Below the pieces are notes generated by a model. That model saw nothing but the letters and a program-made list of their open reading frames with translations. It made no database searches and had not been told where the DNA came from. Positions 1 to 8,506 of a stretch of DNA of 64,000 nt are shown one piece after another (position 1 is the first letter of the stretch; each line of letters begins with the position of its first letter). The DNA comes from JACKOB01 sp024234575. GTDB taxonomy: Bacteria > Pseudomonadota > Gammaproteobacteria > Pseudomonadales > Oleiphilaceae. The position numbers were made by a program, and so were the translations under genes. The stretch is taken from positions 202,957 through 266,956 of the forward strand of contig JBPJFZ010000006.1 in the NCBI GenBank assembly GCA_051208035.1, in the 5' to 3' direction.

Positions 1-1021
1 CGGTTTGCGCTCGGCCGTTCTCTGGCACAGAAGCCCCGCCTGGAGGCTGATTGGAAAGCGCACCTGGCACGCCGCCATCGGCGCCACTAACTCGTTGCTC
101 ATCAACAACATATTCACTGCGCAAGGCTTGCAGATCAGGGTTAAATACTTCTTCGGCAGACTCGACAGAGGTGAAATCAATATCTGCTGATACTTCTGAG
201 CGAAAACGCTCGCGGCCAATTATCGGATCAAGAATACTGCCTACCCGAGAATTCAACACCGCTTCGAGCTTGCGGGTATATTCGAAATCTTTGTTGTTTG
301 CCTGGGCTTCCGGATCAACATCTGTTTTCGACAGCAAATTGCCACGCTGGTCGACCACGGTGACATCTTTACTATCCATTTCTGGCACACTGGCGGCTAC
401 CAGGTTAACAATCGATTCTACCTGTTCACGGGAAATATCACGCCCGCCAAACAGCTCGAGAAATACCGAACCCGATGGCTTACGGGTATCGCGCACGAAC
501 ACCGAACTCTTGGGAATTGCCAGATGCACTCGCGCACTGCGAACACTGCGCAAACTTGCAATAGTGCGAGACAGCTCACCTTCTAGACCACGACGATAGC
601 GGGCAGTCTCCATAAACTGACTGGTGCCCAGCCCCTGTTCTTTGTCCAGAATTTCAAACCCTGAAGTTTGCTGATCTTTGATACCTGCGGCCGCAAGCTT
701 CAATCTGGCGTTGTAAACCTGCTCGGATTCTACCAGCAACACACCACTTTTCGGATCAATCCGGTATTCAATACCCATTTCATTTAAAACGGTGGAGACT
801 TCCGTTGGGTCATAATTTTGCATGTTACTTAACAAAGGCTGAAAACTGGGATCGCGCGCCCAAAGCACAACTGCCAGGCCCAAGGCAACGCTGGCAGCTA
901 ACCCCACCATCAAGCCGACCTGACGCAACAGGTTGAGGCGATTAAACCCCAGCAGCATATCGCTTTGCGGATCAGCGGCCTGGGCGGCACCTGAGTCTAA
1001 TTCAGCGGGTAAACTAGCCAT
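1..1021 (-). CDS. fliF: Flagellar MS-ring protein FliF (N-terminal part, cut by window edge)
   Basis: The reverse strand from an ATG at 1021 stays open to base 1, giving about 340 residues with no stop, so the C-terminus lies outside the window. FliF forms the inner-membrane MS ring on which the flagellar rotor and export gate are built. A cytoplasmic N-terminus is followed by one hydrophobic segment around residues 33-52. The next part resembles the YscJ/FliF ring-building domain (PLLSNM, GIEYRIDP, LEGELSRTI, ARVHLAIPK, SVFLELFGG). It lies 78 bp downstream of fliE on the same strand, as in most flagellar clusters, and is probably cotranscribed from the sigma-54 promoter before fliE. Identification is firm. 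Confidence 0.95.
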   Translation of the reverse strand, partial: MASLPAELDSGAAQAADPQSDMLLGFNRLNLLRQVGLMVGLAASVALGLAVVLWARDPSFQPLLSNMQNYDPTEVSTVLNEMGIEYRIDPKSGVLLVESEQVYNARLKLAAAGIKDQQTSGFEILDKEQGLGTSQFMETARYRRGLEGELSRTIASLRSVRSARVHLAIPKSSVFVRDTRKPSGSVFLELFGGRDISREQVESIVNLVAASVPEMDSKDVTVVDQRGNLLSKTDVDPEAQANNKDFEYTRKLEAVLNSRVGSILDPIIGRERFRSEVSADIDFTSVESAEEVFNPDLQALRSEYVVDEQRVSGADGGVPGALSNQPPGGASVPENGRAQT

Positions 1022-1099
1022 GATATTTCCAACCTGTTGTATTTAATTACGGTGCCAATGCAAGAGGCAATGGCGCAGATACTCTTCATTTTTTGCCGC

Positions 1100-1456
1100 T
1101 TAAATCGACATTTTCATTACTTCTTCGTACGCCTGAACGACCTTGTTTCTTACCTGAGTCAGGGCCTGAAAAGATACGGATGATTTCTGTGCAGCAATCA
1201 TTACCCGGGTAATATCTACCGTTGGGTCACCCTGCTCGTAAGCGGTTGCCAGCTTGCTGGCAGCTTGTTGCGTCTCATTAACCTTGCCGATGGCCGAGGT
1301 TAGCATTTCGCCAAAACCACCGGTCTTTTCAGTGCCCGTTACCCCTTTTAATGCCTGTGGATTAACTTCCTGCGGCAAGGCAGAGGGCTTTTGAATTTGA
1401 GCGCGAAGCGTGCGCATCTCTGCTAACACCTGACTGATATCTGTTCGCTCTATCAC
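1100..1456 (-). CDS. fliE: Flagellar hook-basal body complex protein FliE
   Basis: A 118-residue protein starting with GTG at 1456, preceded by an AGGAGA ribosome binding site about 8 bases away. FliE is a small periplasmic basal-body protein that joins the MS ring to the proximal rod and is an early export substrate. The C-terminal half carries typical family sequence (FGEMLTSAIGKVNETQQAA, DPTVDITRVMIAAQKSSVSFQALTQVRNKVVQAYEEVM). There is no signal peptide, as expected for a type III export substrate. It is the first gene of the fliE-fliF unit, with a sigma-54-like promoter about 170 bp upstream. Confidence 0.95.
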   Translation of the reverse strand: MIERTDISQVLAEMRTLRAQIQKPSALPQEVNPQALKGVTGTEKTGGFGEMLTSAIGKVNETQQAASKLATAYEQGDPTVDITRVMIAAQKSSVSFQALTQVRNKVVQAYEEVMKMSI

Positions 1457-1626
1457 GCTGATCTCTCCTGCTCTATCATTTCCAATTCTTGAGCCACACG
1501 ATTTTGCAACGGGGCGTCAAAAGATTGGTGTATCAAAAATATTTCTGGCTGCAGAGGAAAATGAAAGCATGGGAAAGTCATTTTTTTGTCGCTTACCTAG
1601 CCTACACAGCACCTATACATGGATTA

Positions 1627-1642
1627 TGCATAAATGAGGCCA
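1627..1642 (-). promoter_or_regulatory. Sigma-54 (RpoN) promoter for fliE-fliF
   Basis: Read on the reverse strand the site is TGGCCTCATTTATGCA. The -24 GG and -12 GC are at the invariant spacing and 8 of 12 consensus positions match. It would give a leader of about 160 bases before fliE. In polar-flagellum systems fliE is a class III gene driven by RpoN and FlrC/FleR, whose gene lies just upstream here. This is a sequence prediction only. Confidence 0.6.
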
Positions 1643-1713
1643 AGTTTTATGGACACTAGACAAATACTATCTAAAAGCGATAGAAGGAAAGACGAAGGGC
1701 GACAATCAGAACG

Positions 1714-1742
1714 CGAAAAAAAGCGCGCCTCAATCGGCGCGC
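1714..1742 (-). terminator. Rho-independent terminator after flrC
   Basis: On the reverse strand a perfect 7-bp stem GCGCGCC/GGCGCGC (1723-1729 and 1736-1742) with a 6-base loop is followed by seven T. It lies about 60 bp past the flrC stop and separates flrBC from fliE-fliF transcription. Confidence 0.8.
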
Positions 1743-1802
1743 AATAGACTGGTCTAACTCACAAAAAGGGTTTTCTTTACCTTGGGAACTATTTGATTAA
1801 CC

Positions 1803-3308
1803 TCAAACAGCCAGCTCGGCCTCGACATCTATGCCAAAATCTCGCATTTGCGCAATTTTGTAGCGCAAAGTACGGGGGCTGATGCCTAGCTTTTCAGCCG
1901 CCAGCTTGCGTTTGCCACAGTTCTTTATGGTGTCGACAATAATCTGAAACTCACGTTTTTTCAGATCAGCTCCCAGACCACCCAGATCAATATCGCTACG
2001 ATTTAGAATATCAGCGGAGCGCTCTGACTGATCAGCAACGTCATTCTCTGCCGACATTCTGACGCTAGCATTGTCACTCGAACATAGCTGACGCTCGGTG
2101 ACAGCAAATCCCGTTCGCCCCACACAACTGACAGACTCTACCCCCGCATGACTCTCTGCCACCGCCATCCAGCCATGCCCGGTACTGTCCAAACACAATT
2201 CTTCAGCATGAATCACACCGCCCTGCTGCAGAATCAGCGCTCGCTGTATTGCATTGTCCAACTCTCGCACATTGCCTGGCCAGGAATAGCTCATTAACGC
2301 TTTCTCGGCAGAAAGAGACAGCCCTACAGGATGAATTTTCATCTTCTTGCAGTGTTGTGCCAACAGTCTTTGCGCCAGCGGGACAATATCATCAGGCCGT
2401 TCCCGCAGAGGCTTCCACTGAATAGGGAAAACACTTAGCCGGTAGTATAAATCCTCTCGAAACTTTCCTTCTTTAACATACTCGCGCAAATCACGGTTGG
2501 TGGTCGCCAAAACACGCACATCCAGCGAAATCGTTTTTCTTCCGCCAACTCGCTCCACTTCTCGCTCTTGCAGTACCCGCAGCAACTTCGATTGCAACCC
2601 CAGATCCATTTCAGATATTTCATCCAGCAATATCGTGCCACCATTTGCTTGCTCAAACTTCCCGGGGGCACTCGCATAAGCTCCGGTAAAAGAACCTTTT
2701 TCATGGCCAAACAATATGGCTTCCAGCATGTTTTCCGGAATCGCTGCACAATTGATGGCAACAAAAGGCTCTGCCGCCCGATTAGAACTGGCATGAATAA
2801 ATCTCGCCAGCACCTCTTTACCTGTGCCACTCTCACCAGAAATCAGCACGGTTGAGTCAGCCACAGCTACTCGCTTCGCCATCTGAAACAGGCGCTTACT
2901 AAAAGCATCTTCGGCCACCGGATGGCTGTCAGATTTTTCCACCTCACCGACCACCACTTTGCGGATCGTTTGAATCAGCGTCTTCGGATCAAAAGGCTTC
3001 ACCAGATAATCTACCGCTCCAGCCTGAATCGCCGCTACCGCCTGATCTATCTGGCCGTATGCAGTCATCAAAATAACAGGGATGCCGGGGTAATTAGCCA
3101 GAATATGCGCCAGCAAACCGTGTCCATCCATGCCAGGCATATTGACGTCACTGACTACCAGGTCAGGCGAATGCCTCTCCAACATTGGAATCGCCGCCTC
3201 TGCGCAATCGGCGCTTAGGCACTGCAAACCTGACATCTCTACGGTTGTCACCAGTGCTTCGCGTAAATCACGGTCATCTTCAACAATAAGTATCGTCGCT
3301 TTTCTCAT
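1803..3308 (-). CDS. flrC: Sigma-54-dependent flagellar response regulator FlrC/FleR
   Basis: About 501 residues. It activates mid-class flagellar genes once phosphorylated by the neighbouring kinase. Order: receiver domain (1-120) with the acidic pair near 11-12 and phosphoacceptor Asp54 (VVSDVNMPGMDG), AAA+ sigma-54 activator domain with Walker A GESGTGKE and a Walker B-like LLDEI, then a Fis-type helix-turn-helix ending (RKLAAEKLGISPRTLRYKI). The ATG at 3308 is preferred over one 24 bases upstream because GGGGAG precedes it at good distance and the receiver begins there. The sigma-54 contact loop reads GSFTGA rather than the usual GAFTGA. It is the second gene of flrBC. Confidence 0.93.
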   Translation of the reverse strand: MRKATILIVEDDRDLREALVTTVEMSGLQCLSADCAEAAIPMLERHSPDLVVSDVNMPGMDGHGLLAHILANYPGIPVILMTAYGQIDQAVAAIQAGAVDYLVKPFDPKTLIQTIRKVVVGEVEKSDSHPVAEDAFSKRLFQMAKRVAVADSTVLISGESGTGKEVLARFIHASSNRAAEPFVAINCAAIPENMLEAILFGHEKGSFTGAYASAPGKFEQANGGTILLDEISEMDLGLQSKLLRVLQEREVERVGGRKTISLDVRVLATTNRDLREYVKEGKFREDLYYRLSVFPIQWKPLRERPDDIVPLAQRLLAQHCKKMKIHPVGLSLSAEKALMSYSWPGNVRELDNAIQRALILQQGGVIHAEELCLDSTGHGWMAVAESHAGVESVSCVGRTGFAVTERQLCSSDNASVRMSAENDVADQSERSADILNRSDIDLGGLGADLKKREFQIIVDTIKNCGKRKLAAEKLGISPRTLRYKIAQMRDFGIDVEAELAV

Positions 3309-3388
3309 GCGGGTTCTCCCCTTACATTTCATACTATTCAGAAGTTAGCGCACACACCCTTATCGTGTCGTGCCATCAATCATGTCGT

Positions 3389-4585
3389 TCAAACTATTGG
3401 CAGGTCGAGTGTTGCACGGGTGCCATGGGCAACCGGCACAATATCAAAGCACCCACGATGCGCCTTCGCAACCGCCTGCACCACCGCCAACCCTAATCCC
3501 GTGCCGTGCGCCTTAGTGGTGTAAAACGCCTCGGTTACACGATGTCTCTCATTAAGACTAAAACCTGGGCCATTATCTTCGACTACAAGTCTAACCGTGG
3601 CACCATCAACCACTGACGCACTAACCGTCAATGCCAGTGGCGCTTTCGCGGCTTCAATACTGTTGTTAATCAAATTCATCAAAGCGCCGACTAATGCCTC
3701 CCGGTTACATAGGATCTCTATCGCATCAGCATCAGAGCACCAACTCACCTTGACGTGATTCGCCACTACAGCTGCATCCGCAGCTAATCGTAAGTCGTGT
3801 ATTAGCTCGCCCACGCATATTCGTTCTGCCAGCGGGGTATCACCTTTTACAAAAATCAGCATATCGCGCACCTGTTGTTCCAGGTGTACAAGCCGTGACA
3901 TCAACTTGGTCGCACATTTTTTACGCAGTTCATCTTCGAGATCATCCTCACAAAGGTGACCTGCGTACAACATCGCTGCCGACAATGGCGTTCGCACCTG
4001 GTGCGCCAGCGACGCAACCATTCTGCCCATCGATGACAAGCGCTCGTGTCGGCTCAACTTAGACTGAAGCTCACGGGTCTCGGTAAGATCAGTAAGCAAA
4101 ATCAGCTGACCTGGCTCGTTATCTAAAGAGCGAATAGCAATACTGACTCGGCGTCCATCCTTTAAGGAAACTTCATGGCCATCGTCATGGCGAGGCGAAA
4201 AACAACGCTTGATAATATTAAACCACTGCTCACCTTCTAACGGCTCACCTAAGAGGTCAGTCGCCGCTGCATTGCATTGCTGCACCTTACCCTGACCATC
4301 AATCACTACCACCCCGGCAGGCAGCAGATGCAATAGCGTTTTTAATCTGTCCGCCAGTTTTTCTTTATCCTGCGCCGCACTGTGGTCATCTGCTAATTTG
4401 GTAGCAATAGAGCGGGAAGCATCACTCAACTCAACTAAACTGTCGGTGACAGGCTGAGGGTTCCTGAAATTTTTTGTAGAAAGTGAAATAAAGGGCCGAA
4501 CAACGGTATCGCCTTTATTATTCGCTAACATCGATAACAAATCGTTGCTCGCTGACTTTTCTATCGATATTTCAGTGACACTCAT
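3389..4585 (-). CDS. flrB: Flagellar sensor histidine kinase FlrB/FleS
   Basis: 398 residues without membrane segments, so a cytoplasmic kinase. A PAS-like sensor region covers about 85-175 (LLHLLPAGVVVIDGQGKVQQCNAAATDLLG). The dimerisation domain has the phospho-accepting His near 195 in SLAHQVRTPLSAAM, a form typical of flagellar kinases. The ATPase domain shows the N box (NLINNSIEA), DNGPGF and GTGLGL. FlrB phosphorylates FlrC to switch on hook and basal-body genes. It lies 80 bp upstream of flrC on the same strand and is preceded by a strong sigma-54 promoter match, consistent with FlrA control. Confidence 0.92.
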   Translation of the reverse strand: MSVTEISIEKSASNDLLSMLANNKGDTVVRPFISLSTKNFRNPQPVTDSLVELSDASRSIATKLADDHSAAQDKEKLADRLKTLLHLLPAGVVVIDGQGKVQQCNAAATDLLGEPLEGEQWFNIIKRCFSPRHDDGHEVSLKDGRRVSIAIRSLDNEPGQLILLTDLTETRELQSKLSRHERLSSMGRMVASLAHQVRTPLSAAMLYAGHLCEDDLEDELRKKCATKLMSRLVHLEQQVRDMLIFVKGDTPLAERICVGELIHDLRLAADAAVVANHVKVSWCSDADAIEILCNREALVGALMNLINNSIEAAKAPLALTVSASVVDGATVRLVVEDNGPGFSLNERHRVTEAFYTTKAHGTGLGLAVVQAVAKAHRGCFDIVPVAHGTRATLDLPIV

Positions 4586-4939
4586 ACTAATCTCCGGTCC
4601 AGCTAACTTATTTCCCTTTCGACATCATCGCAAAGATGCAAAGAGAACATTAAATTGACAGGTTACATTGCCTTGACCAACATAATGCATTTGTCTTGCC
4701 ACAATCATTATTTATATTTATTTCATATAGTTAGAATTTATTCTTGCAGCCAGAAAATGCATACCGACATTTTTCCGTCACAGCAAACCGGACCTTCTGA
4801 CGATAATTTACGGCAAAAAGAAGGGGCATAGCGTTAGTGGAAAATATCACCAACTGCGACCATAATTGATCAATATACAATCAGAAAAAGAATATTTGAC
4901 TGCATTTGGACATAGGTGCACTGCGCCTAAGGAGTAACA
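4586..4939. other. Divergent intergenic region, flrB and lysine cassette
   Basis: 354 bp between two divergent units. It holds the sigma-54 promoter of flrB (4686-4701) and, at the right end, an AAGGAG ribosome binding site just before the 4940 gene. The middle (about 4700-4900) is AT-rich. I could not pick a convincing sigma-70 promoter for the 4940 unit. No RNA gene or sizeable ORF was seen. Confidence 0.6.
4686..4701 (-). promoter_or_regulatory. Sigma-54 (RpoN) promoter for flrBC
   Basis: The reverse strand reads TGGCAAGACAAATGCA, which matches the -24/-12 consensus at 10 of 12 positions, with GG and GC at the correct distance. The leader to flrB would be about 90 bases. In Vibrio and Pseudomonas the flrBC/fleSR operon depends on RpoN and FlrA/FleQ, which agrees with this site. 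Confidence 0.75.
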
Positions 4940-5749
4940 ATGCAAGCCACCGTATTTTTCAAACATCTTTGGGATGACTATGTAAAACTGGCCCCCCTGG
5001 CCGAGGCTATTCAACACCTGTTCAGCACTACTTACGCATGCCCGATACAAAATGACCATGTGGCATTTAGAACGTTTGCTCGCTCGCCCATCAGCATAGA
5101 AAGGCTGCAACCGTTACTCGCAATGGTTGGTTACCAGCCCTATGACGAATACCATTTCGCTGAGAAAAAACTGTTTGCGAAAAGTTATGCCCACACAGAT
5201 CCTGAACAACCCCTTGTTTTTCTAAGCGAGTTAAACTGGTGGGATCTACACGACAACTGCCAAGACATCATCAGCCGTATTCTTCAGAAAATCCCTGACG
5301 ATACCGCGCAGCATCCAGATATTTTCTGGAGCGGTACACACTGGCCAAAAATAAGCTGGCAAGACTACTTGCTGCTCGAATCATCCAGCGAGTACGCCGC
5401 GTGGCTATCCGCCCACGGGTTACACGCCAACCATTTCACCGTCTCTATTAATGCCTTGCCGAATCTGGCCAGCATTACTGAAATCGTAAAATTGTTACAT
5501 GACAACAATTTTGCACTGAACGTCGCTGGCGGAGAGATTAAAGGCACCAAAGCGGATTTGCTGATGCAGGCATCTACATTGGCGCCAGAAATTGTGGTCG
5601 ACTTCGCCGACGCTTCACACCCTATTCCCGGATGCTATTACGAATTTGCCGAACGGCTGCCAGATAGTCAAGGCAACCTGTTTCGAGGGTTTGTGCCAGC
5701 AAGTGCTAATAAGATTTTTGAGTCAACAGATAGAAACCAAAAGCGTTAG
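4940..5749 (+). CDS. DUF1338 protein, likely 2-oxoadipate dioxygenase/decarboxylase (HglS-like, short form)
   Basis: 269 residues. Family members include HglS, which converts 2-oxoadipate to D-2-hydroxyglutarate in lysine breakdown using a non-haem metal. The probable metal ligands are visible: His40 (NDHVAFRTF), His165 (NHFTVSIN) and Glu235 (YYEFAER). The GFVPASANKIFESTDR ending is family-typical. Characterised bacterial HglS/YdcJ proteins are about 450 residues, so this is a compact form. An AAGGAG site 6 bases before the ATG supports the start. It heads a three-gene unit with a lysine/saccharopine dehydrogenase and an ALDH7-type enzyme, which strengthens the lysine assignment. Substrate is inferred from family and context. 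Confidence 0.8.
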   Translation: MQATVFFKHLWDDYVKLAPLAEAIQHLFSTTYACPIQNDHVAFRTFARSPISIERLQPLLAMVGYQPYDEYHFAEKKLFAKSYAHTDPEQPLVFLSELNWWDLHDNCQDIISRILQKIPDDTAQHPDIFWSGTHWPKISWQDYLLLESSSEYAAWLSAHGLHANHFTVSINALPNLASITEIVKLLHDNNFALNVAGGEIKGTKADLLMQASTLAPEIVVDFADASHPIPGCYYEFAERLPDSQGNLFRGFVPASANKIFESTDRNQKR

Positions 5750-5783
5750 TGGGTGTATTTTTTCACAGCAGTGCGGAGACATT

Positions 5784-6917
5784 ATGAAAAACGTACTCGT
5801 CATCGGAGCCGGCAGGATTGGTCAGTGCATCGCCCAATTGCTTAGTCAGTCAGGCCAATATCAGGTCACATTAGCTGATGCGGTAAAAGCAGCATTAAAC
5901 GAAAACTGTAACAAGCAAATAAAAAAGCTCCACCTCGATGTGCATCAGGCTAAAAAGCTGAAACAAGCACTTGTCGGCAAAGACGCCGTTTTGTCTGCCA
6001 CCTCGTTTAATGAAAACCCGATCATTGCCGAAGCCGCGCTCGTCGCTGGCATCAGTTACTTCGACCTCACTGAGGATGTCGCAACAACAAAAGCGATCCG
6101 CCTGCTGGCGAAAAAAGCCAAAAAAGGGCAAATTTTTATGCCGCAATGCGGTCTCGCGCCCGGGTTTGTGGGGATTTTAGCCAGCGATATTTCGAAACGC
6201 TTTGACTCTGTGCACACACTTAAACTGCGTGTGGGTGCCCTGCCCGAATTTCCCAGCAATCAGCTGATGTACAATCTTACCTGGTCTACCGAGGGGCTGA
6301 TTAACGAGTACTGCAATCCCTGCGAGGCGGTAAAAGGTGGCAAATATGCCGAGTTGCGCCCACTAGAAGGCCACGAGACCTTTTCGCTGGACGGTGTCGA
6401 TTTTGAAGCCTTCAACACCTCCGGTGGCCTTGGCACCCTGTGCGAAACACTTGCCGGGCAAGTTGAAGACCTGACGTATAAAACCATCCGCTACCCCGGC
6501 CACCGTTACTTGATGGACTTTCTCATTCACGGGCTGCGCCTGGGTGAGTCAAAAGATCGTCGCGCCCTGTTAAAACAAATTTTCGAGACATCCATCGCAG
6601 TCACCCATCAGGATGTGGTGATCGTTTTCGTTACCGCGACCGGTATGCAACAAAATAAGCTGATTCAGCTAAGCGAATATTACCGTGTCTACCACGGCAG
6701 CTATGACAACAGCGATTGGAGCGCCATTCAGATCACCACCGCCAGCTCTATCTGTGCAGTGCTAGACATGCATTTTCAGGGGCAACTACCCGGCAAAGGG
6801 TTCGTGCGTCAGGAAGATGTCTGTTTTGAGAGCTACATCCACAACCCGTTTTGTAAACCCTACCTACAAGGTAATCACAGAAAACACCGCATTGCACAGC
6901 AGCATGCAGGTAAATAA
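5784..6917 (+). CDS. Saccharopine dehydrogenase-like protein, possibly lysine 6-dehydrogenase
   Basis: 377 residues from the ATG at 5784, which has a CGGAGA site 6 bases upstream. A longer frame begins inside the preceding gene but lacks such a signal. The N-terminus is a Rossmann NAD(P) site (VLVIGAGRIGQCIAQLL). CGLAPGFVGILAS, YNLTWSTEGLINEYCNPC and FNTSGGLGTLCETL are typical of the saccharopine dehydrogenase/lysine 6-dehydrogenase family. Either reaction gives aminoadipate semialdehyde, the substrate of the next enzyme. The size and lack of a fused lysine-ketoglutarate reductase make direct lysine 6-dehydrogenase attractive, but sequence alone does not decide. It starts 34 bp after the DUF1338 gene, implying one transcript. 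Confidence 0.78.
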   Translation: MKNVLVIGAGRIGQCIAQLLSQSGQYQVTLADAVKAALNENCNKQIKKLHLDVHQAKKLKQALVGKDAVLSATSFNENPIIAEAALVAGISYFDLTEDVATTKAIRLLAKKAKKGQIFMPQCGLAPGFVGILASDISKRFDSVHTLKLRVGALPEFPSNQLMYNLTWSTEGLINEYCNPCEAVKGGKYAELRPLEGHETFSLDGVDFEAFNTSGGLGTLCETLAGQVEDLTYKTIRYPGHRYLMDFLIHGLRLGESKDRRALLKQIFETSIAVTHQDVVIVFVTATGMQQNKLIQLSEYYRVYHGSYDNSDWSAIQITTASSICAVLDMHFQGQLPGKGFVRQEDVCFESYIHNPFCKPYLQGNHRKHRIAQQHAGK

Positions 6918-6952
6918 CGCAAGCAAGAAAACCGTCACAAAAGGATGCCAAG

Positions 6953-8500
6953 ATGAAAACCAAGTTGATCGATGCCAGCAGGTTGACCGACTACCTGCAG
7001 GGAACTGTGTTTTGCGGGCTAATGCAGGGCAAGGCACGAGAGCTGGGAAATGGACCGGTTTTTTCGACAACATCGCCTGTTGATGGTGACACAGTTGCTG
7101 ATTTCGGCTCGCCCGACACCGCACAAGTTAACGCCCTGGTTGAAAAAAGTAAGCAGGCATTTGTGCAATGGCGAACCATTCCCGCCCCTAAACGCGGTGA
7201 GCTAATCAGAGTCGTTGGCTTACTTGCGCGAGAACGAAAAGCCCACCTGGCCGACCTGATAACCCTCGAAGCCGGTAAAATTCGCCAGGAGGCATTAGGC
7301 GAAGTACAGGAGTTAATTGATATCTGCGATTTTGCCGTGGGATTATCCAGGCAGCTTTACGGTCTGACCATCGCCAGCGAAAGGCCCAGCCACCGAATGA
7401 TGGAGCAATGGCACCCACTTGGGCCAGTTGCCATTATCACTGCATTCAATTTCCCTATGGCGGTCTGGGCCTGGAATGCTGCTCTGGCAATCGTTTGTGG
7501 TAATCCCGTCATCTGGAAGCCATCTGAACAGACCCCCTTGTGTGCAATCGCCTGCCATCAGCTTATCGTTGATGCCATTACTGCGGTAGGCTATGGTCCA
7601 GATGCCTTGTCGACAGTTATTTTGGGCACCAGCACCCCTGCTGAGGCGCTGGTTAACCACCCTCATACCGCGCTTGTTTCAGCAACCGGATCTTGCCGGA
7701 TGGGAAAAATAGTTGCCCAACAAACAGCGCAAAGGCTGGGTCGATACTTACTGGAGCTTGGTGGCAACAATGCCATGATTGTCGCCCCTTCTGCTCGCTT
7801 AGATCTGGCACTAAGAGCCATTGTTTTTTCGGCAGTCGGCACAACAGGGCAACGATGTACGAGTCTGCGCCGAGTCATTGCTCACACATCCATTATTGAC
7901 CGTCTTGCCGCAAGCATTGAAAGCGCCTACCAGTCATTGCGCATTGGCAACCCCTTCGACGAACAAACACAAGTTGGACCGATAGTAAGTGAAACCGCTT
8001 TCGTGCGCATGCAGCAAGCCATTACCCAGGCGCAGGACGAAGGTGGCACCGTATTAACGGGCGGCGTAAAAGTTGAGATAAGTGACAGTAACCACGGCTG
8101 CTACGTTCAGCCTGCCATCGTCAGAATTTCAGCTGGTGCAAGCATCATCAAACAGGAGACCTTCGCCCCGCTCCTTTACCTGATCGGTTACGACTCACTC
8201 GACGAGGCCATCCGCATTCAAAACGACGTTCCTCAAGGACTGTCGTCAGCGATATTTACACAAGATCTTGTCGAAGCTGAGCAATTCTTGTCAGCGGCCG
8301 GTTCTGATTGTGGCATAGCCAACGTGAATATCGGCACATCCGGGGCTGAAATTGGAGGTGCCTTTGGTGGTGAAAAAGAAACAGGGGGCGGTCGAGAATC
8401 GGGCTCTGACGCATGGAAAAACTACATGCGCCGCGCAACCAACACCATCAATTACGCCCATGATTTACCGCTGGCCCAGGGCATAAAGTTCGATATTTAA
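6953..8500 (+). CDS. ALDH7-family aminoadipate-semialdehyde dehydrogenase
   Basis: 515 residues, an NAD-dependent aldehyde dehydrogenase of the antiquitin (ALDH7) type. These oxidise alpha-aminoadipic semialdehyde to 2-aminoadipate. Visible motifs are ERPSHRMMEQWHPLGPV, FNFPMAVWAWNAALA, GNPVIWKPSE, the catalytic Glu268 (LLELGGNNA) and the nucleophile Cys302 (GTTGQRCTSLRR). An AAGGA site precedes the ATG. It starts 35 bp after the dehydrogenase gene. Its stop is only 6 bp from the convergent stop of flrA with no clear terminator between, so the two transcripts probably overlap at their 3' ends. No aminotransferase for 2-aminoadipate sits in the cassette. Confidence 0.85.
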   Translation: MKTKLIDASRLTDYLQGTVFCGLMQGKARELGNGPVFSTTSPVDGDTVADFGSPDTAQVNALVEKSKQAFVQWRTIPAPKRGELIRVVGLLARERKAHLADLITLEAGKIRQEALGEVQELIDICDFAVGLSRQLYGLTIASERPSHRMMEQWHPLGPVAIITAFNFPMAVWAWNAALAIVCGNPVIWKPSEQTPLCAIACHQLIVDAITAVGYGPDALSTVILGTSTPAEALVNHPHTALVSATGSCRMGKIVAQQTAQRLGRYLLELGGNNAMIVAPSARLDLALRAIVFSAVGTTGQRCTSLRRVIAHTSIIDRLAASIESAYQSLRIGNPFDEQTQVGPIVSETAFVRMQQAITQAQDEGGTVLTGGVKVEISDSNHGCYVQPAIVRISAGASIIKQETFAPLLYLIGYDSLDEAIRIQNDVPQGLSSAIFTQDLVEAEQFLSAAGSDCGIANVNIGTSGAEIGGAFGGEKETGGGRESGSDAWKNYMRRATNTINYAHDLPLAQGIKFDI

Positions 8501-8506
8501 AGCAGC

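Noticed and set aside
4831..5752. Short repeat GCGTTAGTGG at 4831 and 5743
   Set aside because: Only ten bases, two copies, no further symmetry or spacing pattern; chance is likely.
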